Source of the DNA: Mercurialis annua
Taxonomy: Eukaryota; Streptophyta; Magnoliopsida; Malpighiales; Euphorbiaceae
Length of the DNA stretch: 64,000 bases
Direction: 5' to 3'
Assembly: GCF_937616625.2 (NCBI RefSeq)
Contig: NC_065570.1
Location: 10,364,001-10,428,000 of the forward strand
Below, in pieces: positions 1 through 10,803 of the stretch (its first letter is position 1; the number at the start of each line of letters is the position of its first letter). Under the pieces are notes generated by a model. The model saw nothing but the letters and a program-made list of their open reading frames with translations, made no database searches and was not told the DNA's origin. Made by a program: the position numbers and the translations under genes.

Positions 1-533
1 CCTTTCTTGTTGTTAGTGGTCTTCAAACTTTCCAATGAGTTCATTATGGAAGGTTAAGAACCTCAATCGGCACTAACCTCCAATCTTCAAGTGCTCAAAT
101 TTCGTGTAGACACTTACTATAATGTACTATAAATATAAATCTAGGGAGCTTATGTGAGTTGGATAATTGGTTAGTGATGACGTCCGCTGTTAACTTAGAT
201 TTTCATTTTGAACTGAATTGTTGGTGGACATTGTGTTGATGGATGTCTGTTTAGAGAAGTACTGGAATTTCTTAACCTATTATATACGTTTATGTTGGAA
301 GTTATCTGTTCGTCATTCAGTTCCTTGGTTGTTTCATTGTTTATAGCTAAGTCAGTTCTCTTGATCTTGAAAAGCTAGTTTTTATCTCAGCTGGGAATGT
401 TCTTGGTAGCAACTTGATTTGCCTTTGTGTTGCACCTTGGCACCTGCTATATATGTGGAAGATGTTGAATGCAAGTTGCTAATTTCTAGTTTATTATTCA
501 CCATTATTTATGCTAGCTGTTAAACCGGATTAG
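1..533. other. AT-rich non-coding stretch, possibly intron
   Basis: No convincing coding frame is visible. The T-rich composition, ending in a TAG just before a short open stretch, would fit an intron of a gene that begins outside the window, but nothing proves it. Confidence 0.3.
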
Positions 534-646
534 GTTGCATTTGCCAAGATGCTACTATTTGTTGATGGAGAAAGCCTCAAGGACACAGATGTGCACATAG
601 AGCGGCAGACATCCAGTCTTGATGGGAACATAATTGGAATTGACAG
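534..646 (+). CDS. Possible isolated exon of an unrecognised gene
   Basis: A 113-bp open stretch is bounded by a plausible TTAG acceptor at 530-533 and an ACAG/GTATC donor at 646/647. It reads as about 37 residues, beginning VAFAKMLLFVDGE and ending GNIIGIDR. I do not recognise the family. If the donor is not used, the frame stays open to a stop at 758. No partner exon is evident downstream before the repeat at about 918, so this could be the 3' part of a gene starting left of the window, or chance. Low confidence. Confidence 0.25.
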
Positions 647-917
647 GTATCAGATAGAATCTATGGAATTCCAACAAAGAGGTCTCTATTGCATGAATTA
701 TTTACCAGTATGTCTTCATATTTTTTTGTTAGAAATGAAGAAACCAAGAACAAGTTAGTTGTATTTGCTCTGTGACTTGTCTACGTTATCGGTATTTCAA
801 AGTATACTAGTTATTCTAGTCCGCTTTTATGCATTCCGATGAGGTTTTACTAGTGCCTCTTTTAGGTTGTTTCGGATTTTGCATAGATAATTAGCTCTTT
901 TTATCGGGCTTACCTAG

Positions 918-1295
918 GTCTGAGCAAATGGTCGGTTTGGTTAAACACCAACCAAAACTGAATTACTTTATTTTTTTAACCGAAAGAATCAATCGAATTA
1001 ACTGAAACCTCAGTAAATTAACTAATCGAAACTGAATGAACTGAATCAACCGAAATCTTAAGAATACACAACCAAAAATCGATAAAATTAATATGTAAAT
1101 TCAGCTATATCAATAAAATTATTAGAAACTAATGGAAATAGAAAAATCCGGTTAACCGAATTTTTAAAACTCTTATATGTAACCGAACTGAAGTATTTTA
1201 TTATTAAAATTGAACCGACCAAACTAACAATATTAACCGAAATAGATCGGTAAATTTGGTCAATTTGGTTGAACCGAGTTTTTGCTCACTCTTAT
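918..1295. repeat. AACCGAA/TTCGGTT-rich dispersed repeat, copy 1
   Basis: The segment consists largely of variants of AACCGAA, AACTGAA and TTCGGTT. Its ends are inverted: it opens with a CTGAGCAAA motif and closes with TTTGCTCACTC. Two longer relatives lie at about 5235-5850 and 26285-26520. It looks like a non-autonomous foldback element; superfamily unknown. Confidence 0.55.
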
Positions 1296-1717
1296 GCTTG
1301 CTTCTGGAATAATCCTTGCTGTGTTTGTACTTTGTGAGGTAATTAGATAGTAAATGAAGGATGGGCAAGAATGTGTGTTTGACAGCCTGAGAATTTTTAA
1401 TTTTGTCATAAACCTGAAAAAAACTTTAGGAGATTTAAGAAGCTGAATAGGAGAAGTGCCCTTGATTGTTGATTGTACCTTGGCTTTCTTTGGTTGAGCA
1501 AGCTTCTGGGACCACCCTTATCCATTGACCAGCATGAATCTTGAGGTATGATGACGTGGCCTTATCCATTTACTTGCATCTAAATCCATATATGCCAGCC
1601 AGATAGCATTAAATCTTCTGCCTATAATATATTTATATTTTTTCTATAATCTAATTGCATTTCTTTAGCTCAAGAATTTAGTTTCATAGCTATTAGCAGA
1701 AAACCTTCTAGTGGTGA
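1296..1717 (+). promoter_or_regulatory. Upstream region of the plastid zinc-finger gene
   Basis: This non-coding stretch precedes the start at 1718. An AT-rich TATA-like run (TATAATATATTTATAT) sits near 1623-1640, roughly 80-95 bp before the ATG, which would suit a core promoter with a short leader. No other regulatory motif is clear. Confidence 0.3.
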
Positions 1718-2345
1718 ATGATGGCAACTTTATCTCCTCTGCAGACTACTTTTTCAGGAAATTCAGCCAAGATTTGCGCAGTCTCAGGCTCTGGCTCATT
1801 CGCTCTATCGAAACCTGCGGGCTCAAGAGTGGCATCGTGGAATTGTAGCCAGAAGAAAAAGAACAAGAGATCATTGACAGTAGTTGCAGCAGTTGGAGAT
1901 GTATCAGCTGATGGCACAACTTATCTAATTGCAGGTGCAGCTGCTATTGCCCTAATCGGAACTGCCTTTCCCATCCTGTTCTCCCGCAAGGATCTGTAAT
2001 TACTCATCTCTAAACTCGATAATTCTTATATTCCGATTCAGTAATTTGTTTGAGAACCGATAATATTAAAAATTGAATGTGGTATTTGAATTTTATACCG
2101 AATAATGAATATGTTTTTTTCCTAGTCTTAGTGCTGCATCAGAGAACAAATGTCTTATGTTCGATTCCAAGTTTTGATGGTTATGTTTAATCGGAAATGA
2201 CAGGTGCCCGGTGTGTGACGGAGCGGGTTTTGTGAGGAAGGCAGGAGGAGGGGTGTTGAGGGCGAATGCTGCTAGGAAAGACCAGGCTCAGATTGTTTGT
2301 ACCAACTGCAATGGCCTTGGCAAGCTCAACCAAGTTGACAAATAA
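1718..2345 (+). CDS. Plastid DnaJ-type zinc-finger-like small protein
   Basis: Two exons, 1718-1995 and 2204-2345, join across a GT-AG intron in phase 2 and give about 139 residues. Residues 1-60 are Ser/Ala/Lys-rich and look like a chloroplast transit peptide. A hydrophobic segment around residues 70-86 (YLIAGAAAIALIGTAFPIL) suggests a membrane anchor. Exon 2 carries CPVCDGAGFVRK and CTNCNGLGKL, that is, two CxxCxGxG-like motifs, about half of the four found in a full DnaJ cysteine-rich domain. Small plastid proteins of this kind (LQY1/BSD2-like) act in photosystem or Rubisco assembly as chaperones or thiol-disulfide factors; the exact role here is inference. A second ATG at 1721 follows directly, so the start may be one codon later. 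Confidence 0.75.
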
Positions 2346-3964
2346 GTATCAATTACAATTGCATTCTACTGTATCTGTAATTCAGTATTCTTACATCCTG
2401 TGTAATAGATTTGTTACTGTAATCAAGCCTCATTCTCTCTCCTTTGTCCTTTCTTTCTTACTAATAGAGTGATCATGGCTTGAGAGACTTTTTTTTAAGA
2501 GGTGGCTTGAGAGACTTAAATATGTGACGACTTATATTTTGTTAATCATTTAATTTTATTTTTACAGTATTATTAATACCAAATGATGGGTAAGACCAGG
2601 CTCAGATTGTTTGATCTGCTGTTCACAATCTTCATCTTGCTACGTATAGACAGTTTGGCCTCTTCACAACGTTGTCCTTGTGCTGAGTTCCTTCAACAGA
2701 TCCATTATTGGAATAACAAAACTGATTTCCTTTTCACAAATGGAATACATAAAACATAACTAAAGTAAATCGTCTTCGAGAGGTATGCAGAGTGGTTGAA
2801 CTAGTGCGAACTATTGATAACTCCGTTCCATTTCTGATCATCATGTTATCACCCATTCTGTATGGATTGGTGTAATAACCCTCACTTTAGTGACGTAACT
2901 TTCCGGTTATATTGTCGTTTATTCCTAAGCGTTTCCGGTATGGTTTTCGATATGTTTGAATCTGAGGAGTTCTATTAATGTTTTGAATGTTCTATATGCT
3001 GAATATGCGTTTGGTTTTGTTTCGGGTGTTGTTAACCCCATGGTCTTTTTCGGAAAATTGAAATTTCATGTGTTTTGGGATAGTCACAATATAGTATGTT
3101 CTGTTTTGACGATGGCCAATTTTGTCCATTTTGAAATAGAAAAGTTTACAATAGCATTGACTATCGTAGGATTGCAGTTGGTGATCGCTAGGCATGTATT
3201 TTCTATATAAGTAATAAGTAAATGTTTATTTCAAATTTAAAAAGGAGGTAATTTTTTTTTATCTTTTTCATCAACTTGTCTCTCTTTGAACTGATTATCT
3301 CTCACTAAAACCTTTGTAATTCATGACAATTTGAACACTTGATCAAACACTTAAAAAACTTAAAATCACATACAGGAAATGGAAGGTTTAAATGATTTTT
3401 AAGAATGATACAAATTGTCCAAGGTTGCGTAATTTGGCGGTGTCAGCAAATTCATTTGGTAGAGCATCTATAACGTATTTAGAACAAACATTTTTCGCTG
3501 TTTTTCATTTAAACTTCGTCCCATCAATTTCCGACAAAAAGCATCTTTGGTAATTTGTGATTTTCACAAAAAATTGCTGAATTCTTACTTTGCACATTAT
3601 TCTCCATGCATTGTACGAGCATCGCTATGTTATCAATAATGTTAACTCAGGTTGATTGATTATAGCTCCGGACTAATTCTATAAATTTTTGAATAACTAT
3701 TGAATTATGACATATTTTCGGATCAATTGAATTATTGATAGCGAGTTGATTAAAAAATCCAATCATGTAGTTGTAACTTGTAATATAATTTTGAGTTTTA
3801 TTGTGAACATTCCTGATTGTTGAATGTTGATACATTGTGAAAATCTAGCCTTGAGTTGAGTTACTACTCGGCTGATCATTTTAACACATGGTAATTTTAA
3901 TTAAATAAATACATTGCATATTATTTTAATTCAAAAAATTGAATGGTTTATTAAATTTAAACTA
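2346..3964. other. Intergenic region without a recognisable gene
   Basis: AT-rich DNA with only short accidental frames. It contains a 22-bp copy (2592-2613) of exon 2 of the preceding gene. A stretch near 2870-3240, opening with TGTAATAACCCTCACTTTAG, vaguely resembles the start of an LTR, but I cannot find a matching end or target duplication. Confidence 0.4.
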
Positions 3965-3974
3965 ATATTTTGTA

Positions 3975-4059
3975 GATTTTTGTTTTTGATAATTGGGGAG
4001 GGCGAGCGTTTATAGGAGAAAATGAAGCGTTTATATCATTTGAGTTACAGCTCCTTGGT
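3975..4059 (-). mobile_element. Degenerate tRNA-derived SINE, copy 1
   Basis: This is a diverged relative of the SINE at 12457-12562: it shares GATAATTGGGGAGG, the inverted box-A-like ATATCATTTGAG region and the terminal CTCCTTGGT. It is flanked by an exact 10-bp duplication, ATATTTTGTA (3965-3974 and 4060-4069). The box B region has decayed. The T-rich left end corresponds to the A-rich 3' tail, so the element reads on the minus strand. Confidence 0.65.
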
Positions 4060-4144
4060 ATATTTTGTATATTTGTGTATGTATTGGAGATGCACTAACA
4101 TGATATTCCCCGCCAATTAACTAAAATATGAATCAATTTGCATC

Positions 4145-4477
4145 ATGGAACACCACCTTCTACTACACCACAATTGCACCTCGCCACTTACACAATCACA
4201 CGCCAAGCAATTCCAGTCCCACCTTATAACATCCGGCCACTTCCATTTCAGGATATTTGTCGCTGTTGCTTTGTTAGGTACTGCTACTTTGCTACATTTG
4301 TATGCAAAGAATGGCGATTTTGATAGTACACAGAAGGTGTTTGATGAAATGCTTGTGAGAGATATTGTGTCTTGGAATGCTTTGATTTCTGGGAGAATGT
4401 GGGTGGGGTTCAAGCCTAGTGAACTTACTGTTCTTGCTGCTTTTGTCGGCTTGTTCGCTATTGGGCGCTTTTCATAA
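4145..4477 (+). pseudogene. PPR protein pseudogene fragment
   Basis: A 110-codon frame begins with an apparent N-terminus and contains one clear pentatricopeptide repeat: a LLHLYAKNGDFDSTQKVFDE helix pair followed by RDIVSWNALISG, the hallmark of PLS-class organellar RNA-editing PPR proteins. The next repeat is only partly present (GFKPSELTVLAAF), and the frame then ends. Functional PLS proteins run to several hundred residues, so this is a truncated relic or retained 5' fragment. No continuation is visible downstream in any frame. Confidence 0.65.
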
Positions 4478-4720
4478 AGGTAAGAACTAAGAACTAAGAA
4501 GGTTCATATCAACGTATTAAATGAATGGTTCATAATCCTATGTGATAGACCTGTTCACCTAAAAAAAATTCAGGTTCATGATTAGGAATGAAAATTTCTC
4601 AGGTTCATGATTAGGAATGAGAAGTTTGATACAGACGGCTGATTAGTTAATTTTTCCTTTTTTGATACAATTATTGTTATAATATTAATTAAAAAAACTA
4701 ATTCACACGTCATTGATTAG

Positions 4721-4851
4721 TTTTTTTTTTTTGACAATCGAATAATCTTTCATTAAAAATAAAGAGCAGTTACAGATGTAAGAATTCAGAAAGAGTATAA
4801 CCGTTTCTAATGACCTGACATGGAACAAGATATAAACCTTGATTCGCATAT
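4721..4851 (-). mobile_element. 5'-truncated LINE tail
   Basis: A run of 12 T at 4721 (a minus-strand poly-A tail) is followed by about 120 bp of 3'-UTR-like sequence ending at 4851. It is flanked by a perfect 13-bp duplication, CGTCATTGATTAG (4708-4720 and 4852-4864). This is the signature of target-primed reverse transcription with early termination. The first bases after the tail resemble the 3' end of the full-length LINE at 38169. Confidence 0.7.
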
Positions 4852-4906
4852 CGTCATTGATTAGTTAGAAGACACTTTAGTTAACGGTAATTGGTTATTT
4901 AAATTA

Positions 4907-5215
4907 GACTTAAATGCATCTAAATCACCAATTTTCGCGTGTTTTTGATATTTTCTATAAACTTTTAATTTTGACATATTTAACGTGAACTTTCCAATTT
5001 TGTAATTATGTATTACGTTTTCATTTAAAATGATGTCGTTTTTATATCCAAAACGGTGCCGTTTTACATCCAAAATGGCGCCGTCTTATACACAAAACAG
5101 TGTCGTGTTATTATTGCAAAATTTTGAAAGTTCATGTATTTGTATGCCAAAATTAAAAATTCATTTTAAATACTAAAAACACGCAAAAATTGGTGATTTT
5201 CTGTGCATTTAAATC
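4907..5215. mobile_element. Mutator-like MITE
   Basis: Terminal inverted repeats start GACTTAAATGC at the left and GATTTAAATGC (reverse complement) at the right, and continue for roughly 90 bp through CACCAATTTTCGCGTG. The flanks TTTAAATTA (4898-4906) and TTTAAACTA (5216-5224) match at 8 of 9 bases, as expected for an older Mutator-type 9-bp target duplication. The interior has repeated CAAAACGGTGCCG-like phrases and no gene. Confidence 0.65.
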
Positions 5216-5234
5216 TTTAAACTATTTCTATAAC

Positions 5235-5850
5235 TTTAAAGGCTGATCGGTTTGGTCATTTAACCGAATTAACAACTTCACCGAATAGTCAAAACCAAAC
5301 CGACAAAACAAAAAATTGTAACCAAAAACCAAACCAACTGAATAGAAAAAAAATTCAAAATCGGAATGACCCAATATGTCGGGTGATTCGGTTGAGTCAG
5401 TTAAAACCGACAAAAATATGAGGAAAAAAACTTCAAAACAATCAATTTTTTTGTTAATTCTACTGGTCCGGTTAATTTGAATAATTTTAATTTCAAACCC
5501 AACCAATAAGAACTTTTTTTATATCAAAACTGAACCTAGCAGACTTAAACTTACAACCGAATCAACCAAATAGAAAAGAAAATATTCAAAACCAAACCTA
5601 TCGAATTACATGTAATTTGGCTGGGTCGGTTAAGATCGACAAATATATGAGTAAAAGAAAAACAAATTCAATTTTTCGTTAATTCTTTTGATTCGGTTAA
5701 TTTGGATAATTTTGATTTTAAACCGAACCGATAACCAAAAACTGAATATCAAATCAGAATCGACTGAACTTAAACTTAAAATCGAACTAAACTTAATCGA
5801 CCGAAAGTTATCGGTTCGGTCAATTAATTTGGCCTACTTATATTTTTTCT
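5235..5850. repeat. AACCGAA/TTCGGTT-rich dispersed repeat, copy 2
   Basis: This longer relative of the 918-1295 repeat is built of degenerate AACCGAA and TCGGTT words on both strands, with an internal tandem arrangement: the phrase around GGTCGGTTAAAACCGACAAAAATATGAG occurs twice, about 240 bp apart. It ends in TTTTTCTCACCC, an inverted version of the family's terminal motif. Confidence 0.55.
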
Positions 5851-6710
5851 CACCCTTAGGCTGTACAATACATTAGGGACATAAATATTCTTAATTCAAG
5901 AATTTAAGGATTTATATGTATCTTTATCCTTTCTAGAAAATTACTGTTTTTTCTGATTTTTAATTTTCGGATAGTATTTTTGGGCAAATTATTATGAGGC
6001 ACTCCACATATGTCATAATGCACAATTCCGTCCCTCTCATTTGAAAATTAAATGATGTGTTCCTCTATTTTCATTTTTATCAACAATTTAATTATCCTAG
6101 CCAATTTTTGTGTAAATCAACTGAATTAAAGAATTAAACAAAAAAAAATTCAATTTAATTCTTAATTTATACTTTTAGTATGTCTCATGAAATTTAGTAA
6201 GTTAATGGCTTCAACTTAAATTTCAATATTTATTAATGTTTAATTTTTTTTGAAAGAAATAATTTTTTAGTTAAAAGTTTTTTTAGATTTAAAACCTAAA
6301 TAAAGTAAAAAAATTCAAAGTAATAGAAATAAAAATTAAATAAGTTGAATTTATTGAGATTAATTCGAGTTTAGGTACCTTTCATTTCAATTAATTTTGG
6401 ATTCAAATTATTTTGATATTAGTTTAGGTCCATATATTTAATTTTCAATACAAAATGAGACTTAATTGAAGGGATTAATTTTTAATAAGATTGGATCAAA
6501 TTTCTGATTTCAAGACAACTTTTGCCATTTTTTAGTTGTATGATTCTTACATTAAAGATGTCTAATGTCAAATTGCTGTGAATCTTTACAGAAAAAATTA
6601 TATCTATGCAACACAAGGAAAAACAGTTGAGTGGAGCAATTACTTTGAATGAAAAAGAGCCATAAGTTTGCACCAAAACGGCATCTCTCTTAATTTAGTT
6701 TCAAAGTTGC
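5851..6710. other. Intergenic AT-rich region upstream of the AVT1-like gene
   Basis: No coding frame of note and no structured repeat was recognised; T- and A-runs predominate. Only the last 100 bp or so before the TATA box at 6711 is likely to be promoter. Confidence 0.4.
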
Positions 6711-6719
6711 TATAAATAG
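6711..6719 (+). promoter_or_regulatory. TATA box of the AVT1-like gene
   Basis: TATAAATAG lies 162 bp before the ATG at 6873. With transcription starting about 30 bp downstream, the leader would be roughly 130 nt and would contain the short upstream frame at 6844. Confidence 0.5.
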
Positions 6720-6843
6720 TGTGATTATGTCCAATTAATATAAAAAGTTTCCCAGTTTTCTGGCTACTAATATAGACAAGTGTACAGCAACACAACAATT
6801 GCTCTGTTCATTCTTTTCTGTAATATTTTGGCTTCCTGAAAAA

Positions 6844-6876
6844 ATGGAGAGAGCAAATTATGTTATCTGTATATGA
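6844..6876 (+). promoter_or_regulatory. Upstream ORF overlapping the AVT1-like start
   Basis: A 10-codon frame (MERANYVICI) begins in a fair context (AAAAATGG). Its stop codon TGA at 6874-6876 overlaps the in-frame ATG at 6873 as ATGA. Such an arrangement can impose termination-reinitiation on the main frame. Whether the mRNA includes it is inference. Confidence 0.4.
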
Positions 6877-9800
6877 TTTTGGCTTATTTTCATTATAGAA
6901 GAAGGCAAATGATGATTAGAGATGAGGATCTTGGGCATGATTTTGGAGATGACTTCCAAACAGATGATGAAGAGAATCAGGCAGAGAGGTCCTTTGTAGG
7001 ATATGATACAGATACTGATAATACACTTAACTTATCTACTAATAGCATGGACCTTAATAATATTCCATCATGGCCTCAGAGTTACAGGTATTTGTTCTTC
7101 TCTCCTTTTCTATATTGCACGACTAGGTAGCACGGATATGGACACGCGGAAACAGAATACTTGGACACGGACAGGGCGAAAGAATGTTATTTTAATGTTT
7201 TCTATGTTAAAAATGATGTTTCGTGTCCGTAACGTCAAGTTTCTGACACGTTTTTGGAAAAAGACGTTGGTTGAATGAAGTGTCCGTAGCTAATCCACGT
7301 TAACAAAAAAAGAGATTACAAAATATATAGTTTAAGTATATATATTATAAGGCTCGCTTAGTTGTTGTGCTGCTATCATTCAAGTTTGGAATATTATTAT
7401 AAGAAGATCTCTAACTTAAAATGACTTTGTGCAGGGGTTCAATAGACATGCTTACTAGCCCATCAATCAGCTCATTGAAACTGAGTAATGTAGCGGGCAT
7501 AACTAATCCCTTAACTTCATTTTGCAAGAGACGACCAAGTTCTGAATCTTCTTCTTCTCTACTAACTAAACCCCTCATTCACCACCAAGTTCCTGAAAAA
7601 GAAGAAGTTCCTATCTCAACATTGCCATCAAAGTTATCTGCATCAACTCAATCAAAATTCTCCTGTAATGAATTGCCTCCACCAACCAAACAAAGTTCCT
7701 TCGCCCAAGCAGTTCTAAATGGTAAGTTTTAAATCATGATTAAACCCCGTCTTTACGAAGCTCATCAATGTTTAATTTTGTAAAGTTGATTGGCTTGTTT
7801 ATGTTTGTGGTGTGAAGGAATAAATATTCTATGTGGCATAGGACTCCTTACAACACCTTATGCAGTAAAAGAAGGAGGATGGTTGAGTCTATTAGTCCTC
7901 TTCCTGTTTGGCGTTCTCTGTTGCTATACCGGTACGTTACTCAAGGAATGTTTAGAAACCTCACCTCAACTCACAACTTACCCTGACATTGCCCAGGCTG
8001 CTTTTGGATTCGGTGGTCGTCTAACAATATCCGTAAGTTAAACAATAGTTGCACGAAAACTTCTCGATTCTTTTTGTTTGGCTATTCGTGTATGTTTTCG
8101 GAAATGCTTCTAAAACTATATATTTATAGCTTTCACAAAAAATACGGTTTTTGGCATTTACAGTTTCAGCATTTCCATTTCGTGCTGCATAACAAGTTGT
8201 ATTGTATCAATGAACTGACAATTGGGTTGTGGCCAAATGCAGATATTGCTGTACTTTGAATTATATGTAAGTGCAAAGAATTCTTCATTGCGTGCTAACT
8301 TCAATTCTGTGCATAGAATGTAATTTGTTTTTGTGGTAGACTGAAAGGTCGATAGGTGTTTTGTGGCGTGTAGGCAGCTTGTGTGGAGTATGTGATTATG
8401 ATGAGTGATAATCTGTCAACATTGTTCCCAGACACTTTCATGAGTTTCGCCGGCAGGAATCTTAATTCTCATCAAATATTTCCGCTTATAGCGACCATTA
8501 TTGTTCTTCCCACTGTCTGGCTTCGAGACCTTAGTTTGCTCTCTTACCTATCAGGTTCACTGTTATAAGTTATAACCTTCTGTTTTATTCTATATTTTGC
8601 TTCCAGTTTCTCTTCATTTTCTAGAATTAAAATCCTGAGTGGTACCAAATATTTGTTTTATATTTCGATTTGGTATAACAACTTCAGCTCGTATTAAAAA
8701 TTTATCAAAATTTTTATTTTATTTCAAGATAAAGTAATATGACAATCGGTGGCAGCATATTCTAAAGCTATGCTGTTATATAAGGCGCTATGTCCGATGG
8801 TGACTGATGTAGCAACATATTCTAAAAACATGCTTCATTAAGTCGCTAGTCAAATCGAAAAGTAATAGTACTATCACCGAAATTAAAATTTTGATACTAC
8901 TTCGATACAAGTTGAAGTTTGTACCAAATCAGAACACAAGGAAAATGTTTAATACCGGTCATATTTTTAACATAGACAAAGTGAGGTTATAGTTGATAAT
9001 CTTTGAAGCCGTTGTGTTCAGTTGGAGGAGTTGGCGCGACAATTTTGATGTCCGTCTGCTTGTTATGGGTTGGGACAGTGGACAAAGTTGGGTTTCATCA
9101 CAACGGAATAGCTCTTGATCTTGCAAAACTACCATTTGCTGTTGGTATATACAGTTATGGTTTTTCAGGGCATGCAGTGTTTCCAAATATTTACTCCTCC
9201 ATGAAAGATCCATCCGCCTTTACATCAGTTCTAATTATCAGGTTAACACAGAGTTAACATTCTGTTTTTCTTTCTTATAATCTATGTGGTACGGAAACTC
9301 GTTTAGTCCTATGTTTCGGTGTTCTATTTTTTCATTTCCTGATCATGCTTCAGCTATTTTTGCAGCTTCATATTTTGTTGGTTTATGTACACTGGAGTAG
9401 CTATATGTGGGTTTCTGATGTTTGGTGACACCATCAAATCCCAGTTTACATTGAACATGCCCACACAACTTGTGGCTTCTAAGATTGCAACCTGGACAGC
9501 AGTATGATCATTTATTTCCAATTAATAATCTTTCTCTATATTTTAGAGTTTTTAAACGGTCATGTTACAGACGATCAAAACAATAGCTGGAATGCAGCTT
9601 GAATTTTTAGGTGAATTAGTCATTTGATAAGGTATTAAAGTATTTATGATTGAAAGAATTAGAGTTTCGATCCTTGGCAACGCTATTTGAGCACAAGATA
9701 AATTGTATTTGTGCTTGTTTACAACTCAATGTGCATTCGAAATAATAAAAAACCACCAAAGAACTTAAACTTTTAGGTGAATTGGTTATTTGACAGATAG

Positions 9801-10803
9801 ACTAAGGTTTTAGGGTGCGGATTTTGCAGGTTGTGAACCCGTTGACAAAGTATGCATTAACAATAACACCTGTTGCATTGAGTTTAGAAGAACTTATGCC
9901 TTCATCAAATCGGTTTAAATATTGCAATGCATCGTTGATTATCAGAACAAGTTTAGTGATTTCGACTTTAGTTGTGGCGCAGACATTTCCATTCTTCGGT
10001 AACAAATTTCTGCCTTGACAGATTTTCTATTTCTCTGTATCCATCCCTCAAAGTTTCAGCTAAAATTGCAATTTATGAGACTGCAGGTTTTGTGATGGCA
10101 TTTGTAGGATCTTCACTTGCAATGCTTGCTGTAAGTTTTTTTTATCATACACAATCCTCCTTTAACTTGTTTTAATTATTTGGGCCATCTTCAACTCAAA
10201 ATACTTAAAATAGCGTAAATTACGCTAAAATAATGTAGTTATAAATATTTTTATTTTCAACCATTAACTCTATCTCTAATGTTAAATAGAATACACCTGT
10301 ATTTTCTTTTGAATTTATTTTTATACCATTATGTGTATATTAAACAAAAATTTAGGATTATTTTATAAAAAGACAGCGCTTCTATAATTTAGCGCTATCC
10401 TATAGATTTACACCATTTTAGTATGAACCCGGACACCAACTTTACACGCGTAATGGCGTTTAACGCATTTTGGGGTTGGTTGAATATGTCGTAATGGATT
10501 GATTTCTGTGATGAATCAATTTTATGGCAGGCTGTTATATTCCCATGTGCATGTTATCTCCGGATACTCCGTGGAAGATTAACCAAGTTTCAGGTGAAAA
10601 TTCTTCACTTCACTCTAATTATGAATTTCAAACATAGTAAGTTATAGTTGTAAGGATAATTAATTTGTGAATTTTTGAGTATCAATAGATTTTTGTGTTA
10701 TTATCAGGTAGCAGCTTGTATTTTTACCATTAGCGTGGGACTGCTTACAGCTTGCTTTGGTACATATTCATCAGTTAAAAGAATGGCTGATAGAGCTCTT
10801 TGA
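6873..10803 (+). CDS. AVT1: AVT1-like vacuolar amino acid transporter
   Basis: Eleven exons: 6873-7087, 7435-7721, 7818-8032, 8243-8266, 8374-8554, 9022-9241, 9366-9501, 9830-9998, 10087-10130, 10531-10593 and 10708-10803. All junctions are GT-AG and keep phase, giving 549 residues (537 if the ATG at 6909 is used). The N-terminus is acidic and soluble (DEDLGHDFGDDFQTDDEE), as in plant AVT1 proteins. The membrane domain begins with GINILCGIGLLTTPYA, the diagnostic first helix of the AAAP family, and includes GIYSYGFSGHAVFPNIYSSM and PLTKYALTITPVALSLEE. The protein should act as a proton-coupled amino acid antiporter or exporter in the tonoplast. One exon is only 24 nt (ILLYFELY). Start choice: 6873 is the first in-frame ATG, but 6909 (MMIRDED) is equally possible. 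Intron 1 contains a MITE-like insertion. Plant AVT1 proteins are about 530-550 residues, so the gene appears complete. Confidence 0.88.
7126..7294. mobile_element. Small TIR element with GTGTCCG ends, in AVT1 intron 1
   Basis: The left end TAGCACGGATATGGACACG is inverted relative to the right end AAGTGTCCGTAGCTA. Part of the right half recurs at about 61985-62065 (CTTTCGTGT..., GAAGTGTCCGTGCTACATAG) in the S-acyltransferase gene. I see no clear target duplication. It looks like a MITE of unknown superfamily. Confidence 0.5.

Noticed and set aside
2870..3240. LTR starting TGTAATAACCC
   Set aside because: A suggestive start but no matching end, partner, primer site or duplication.
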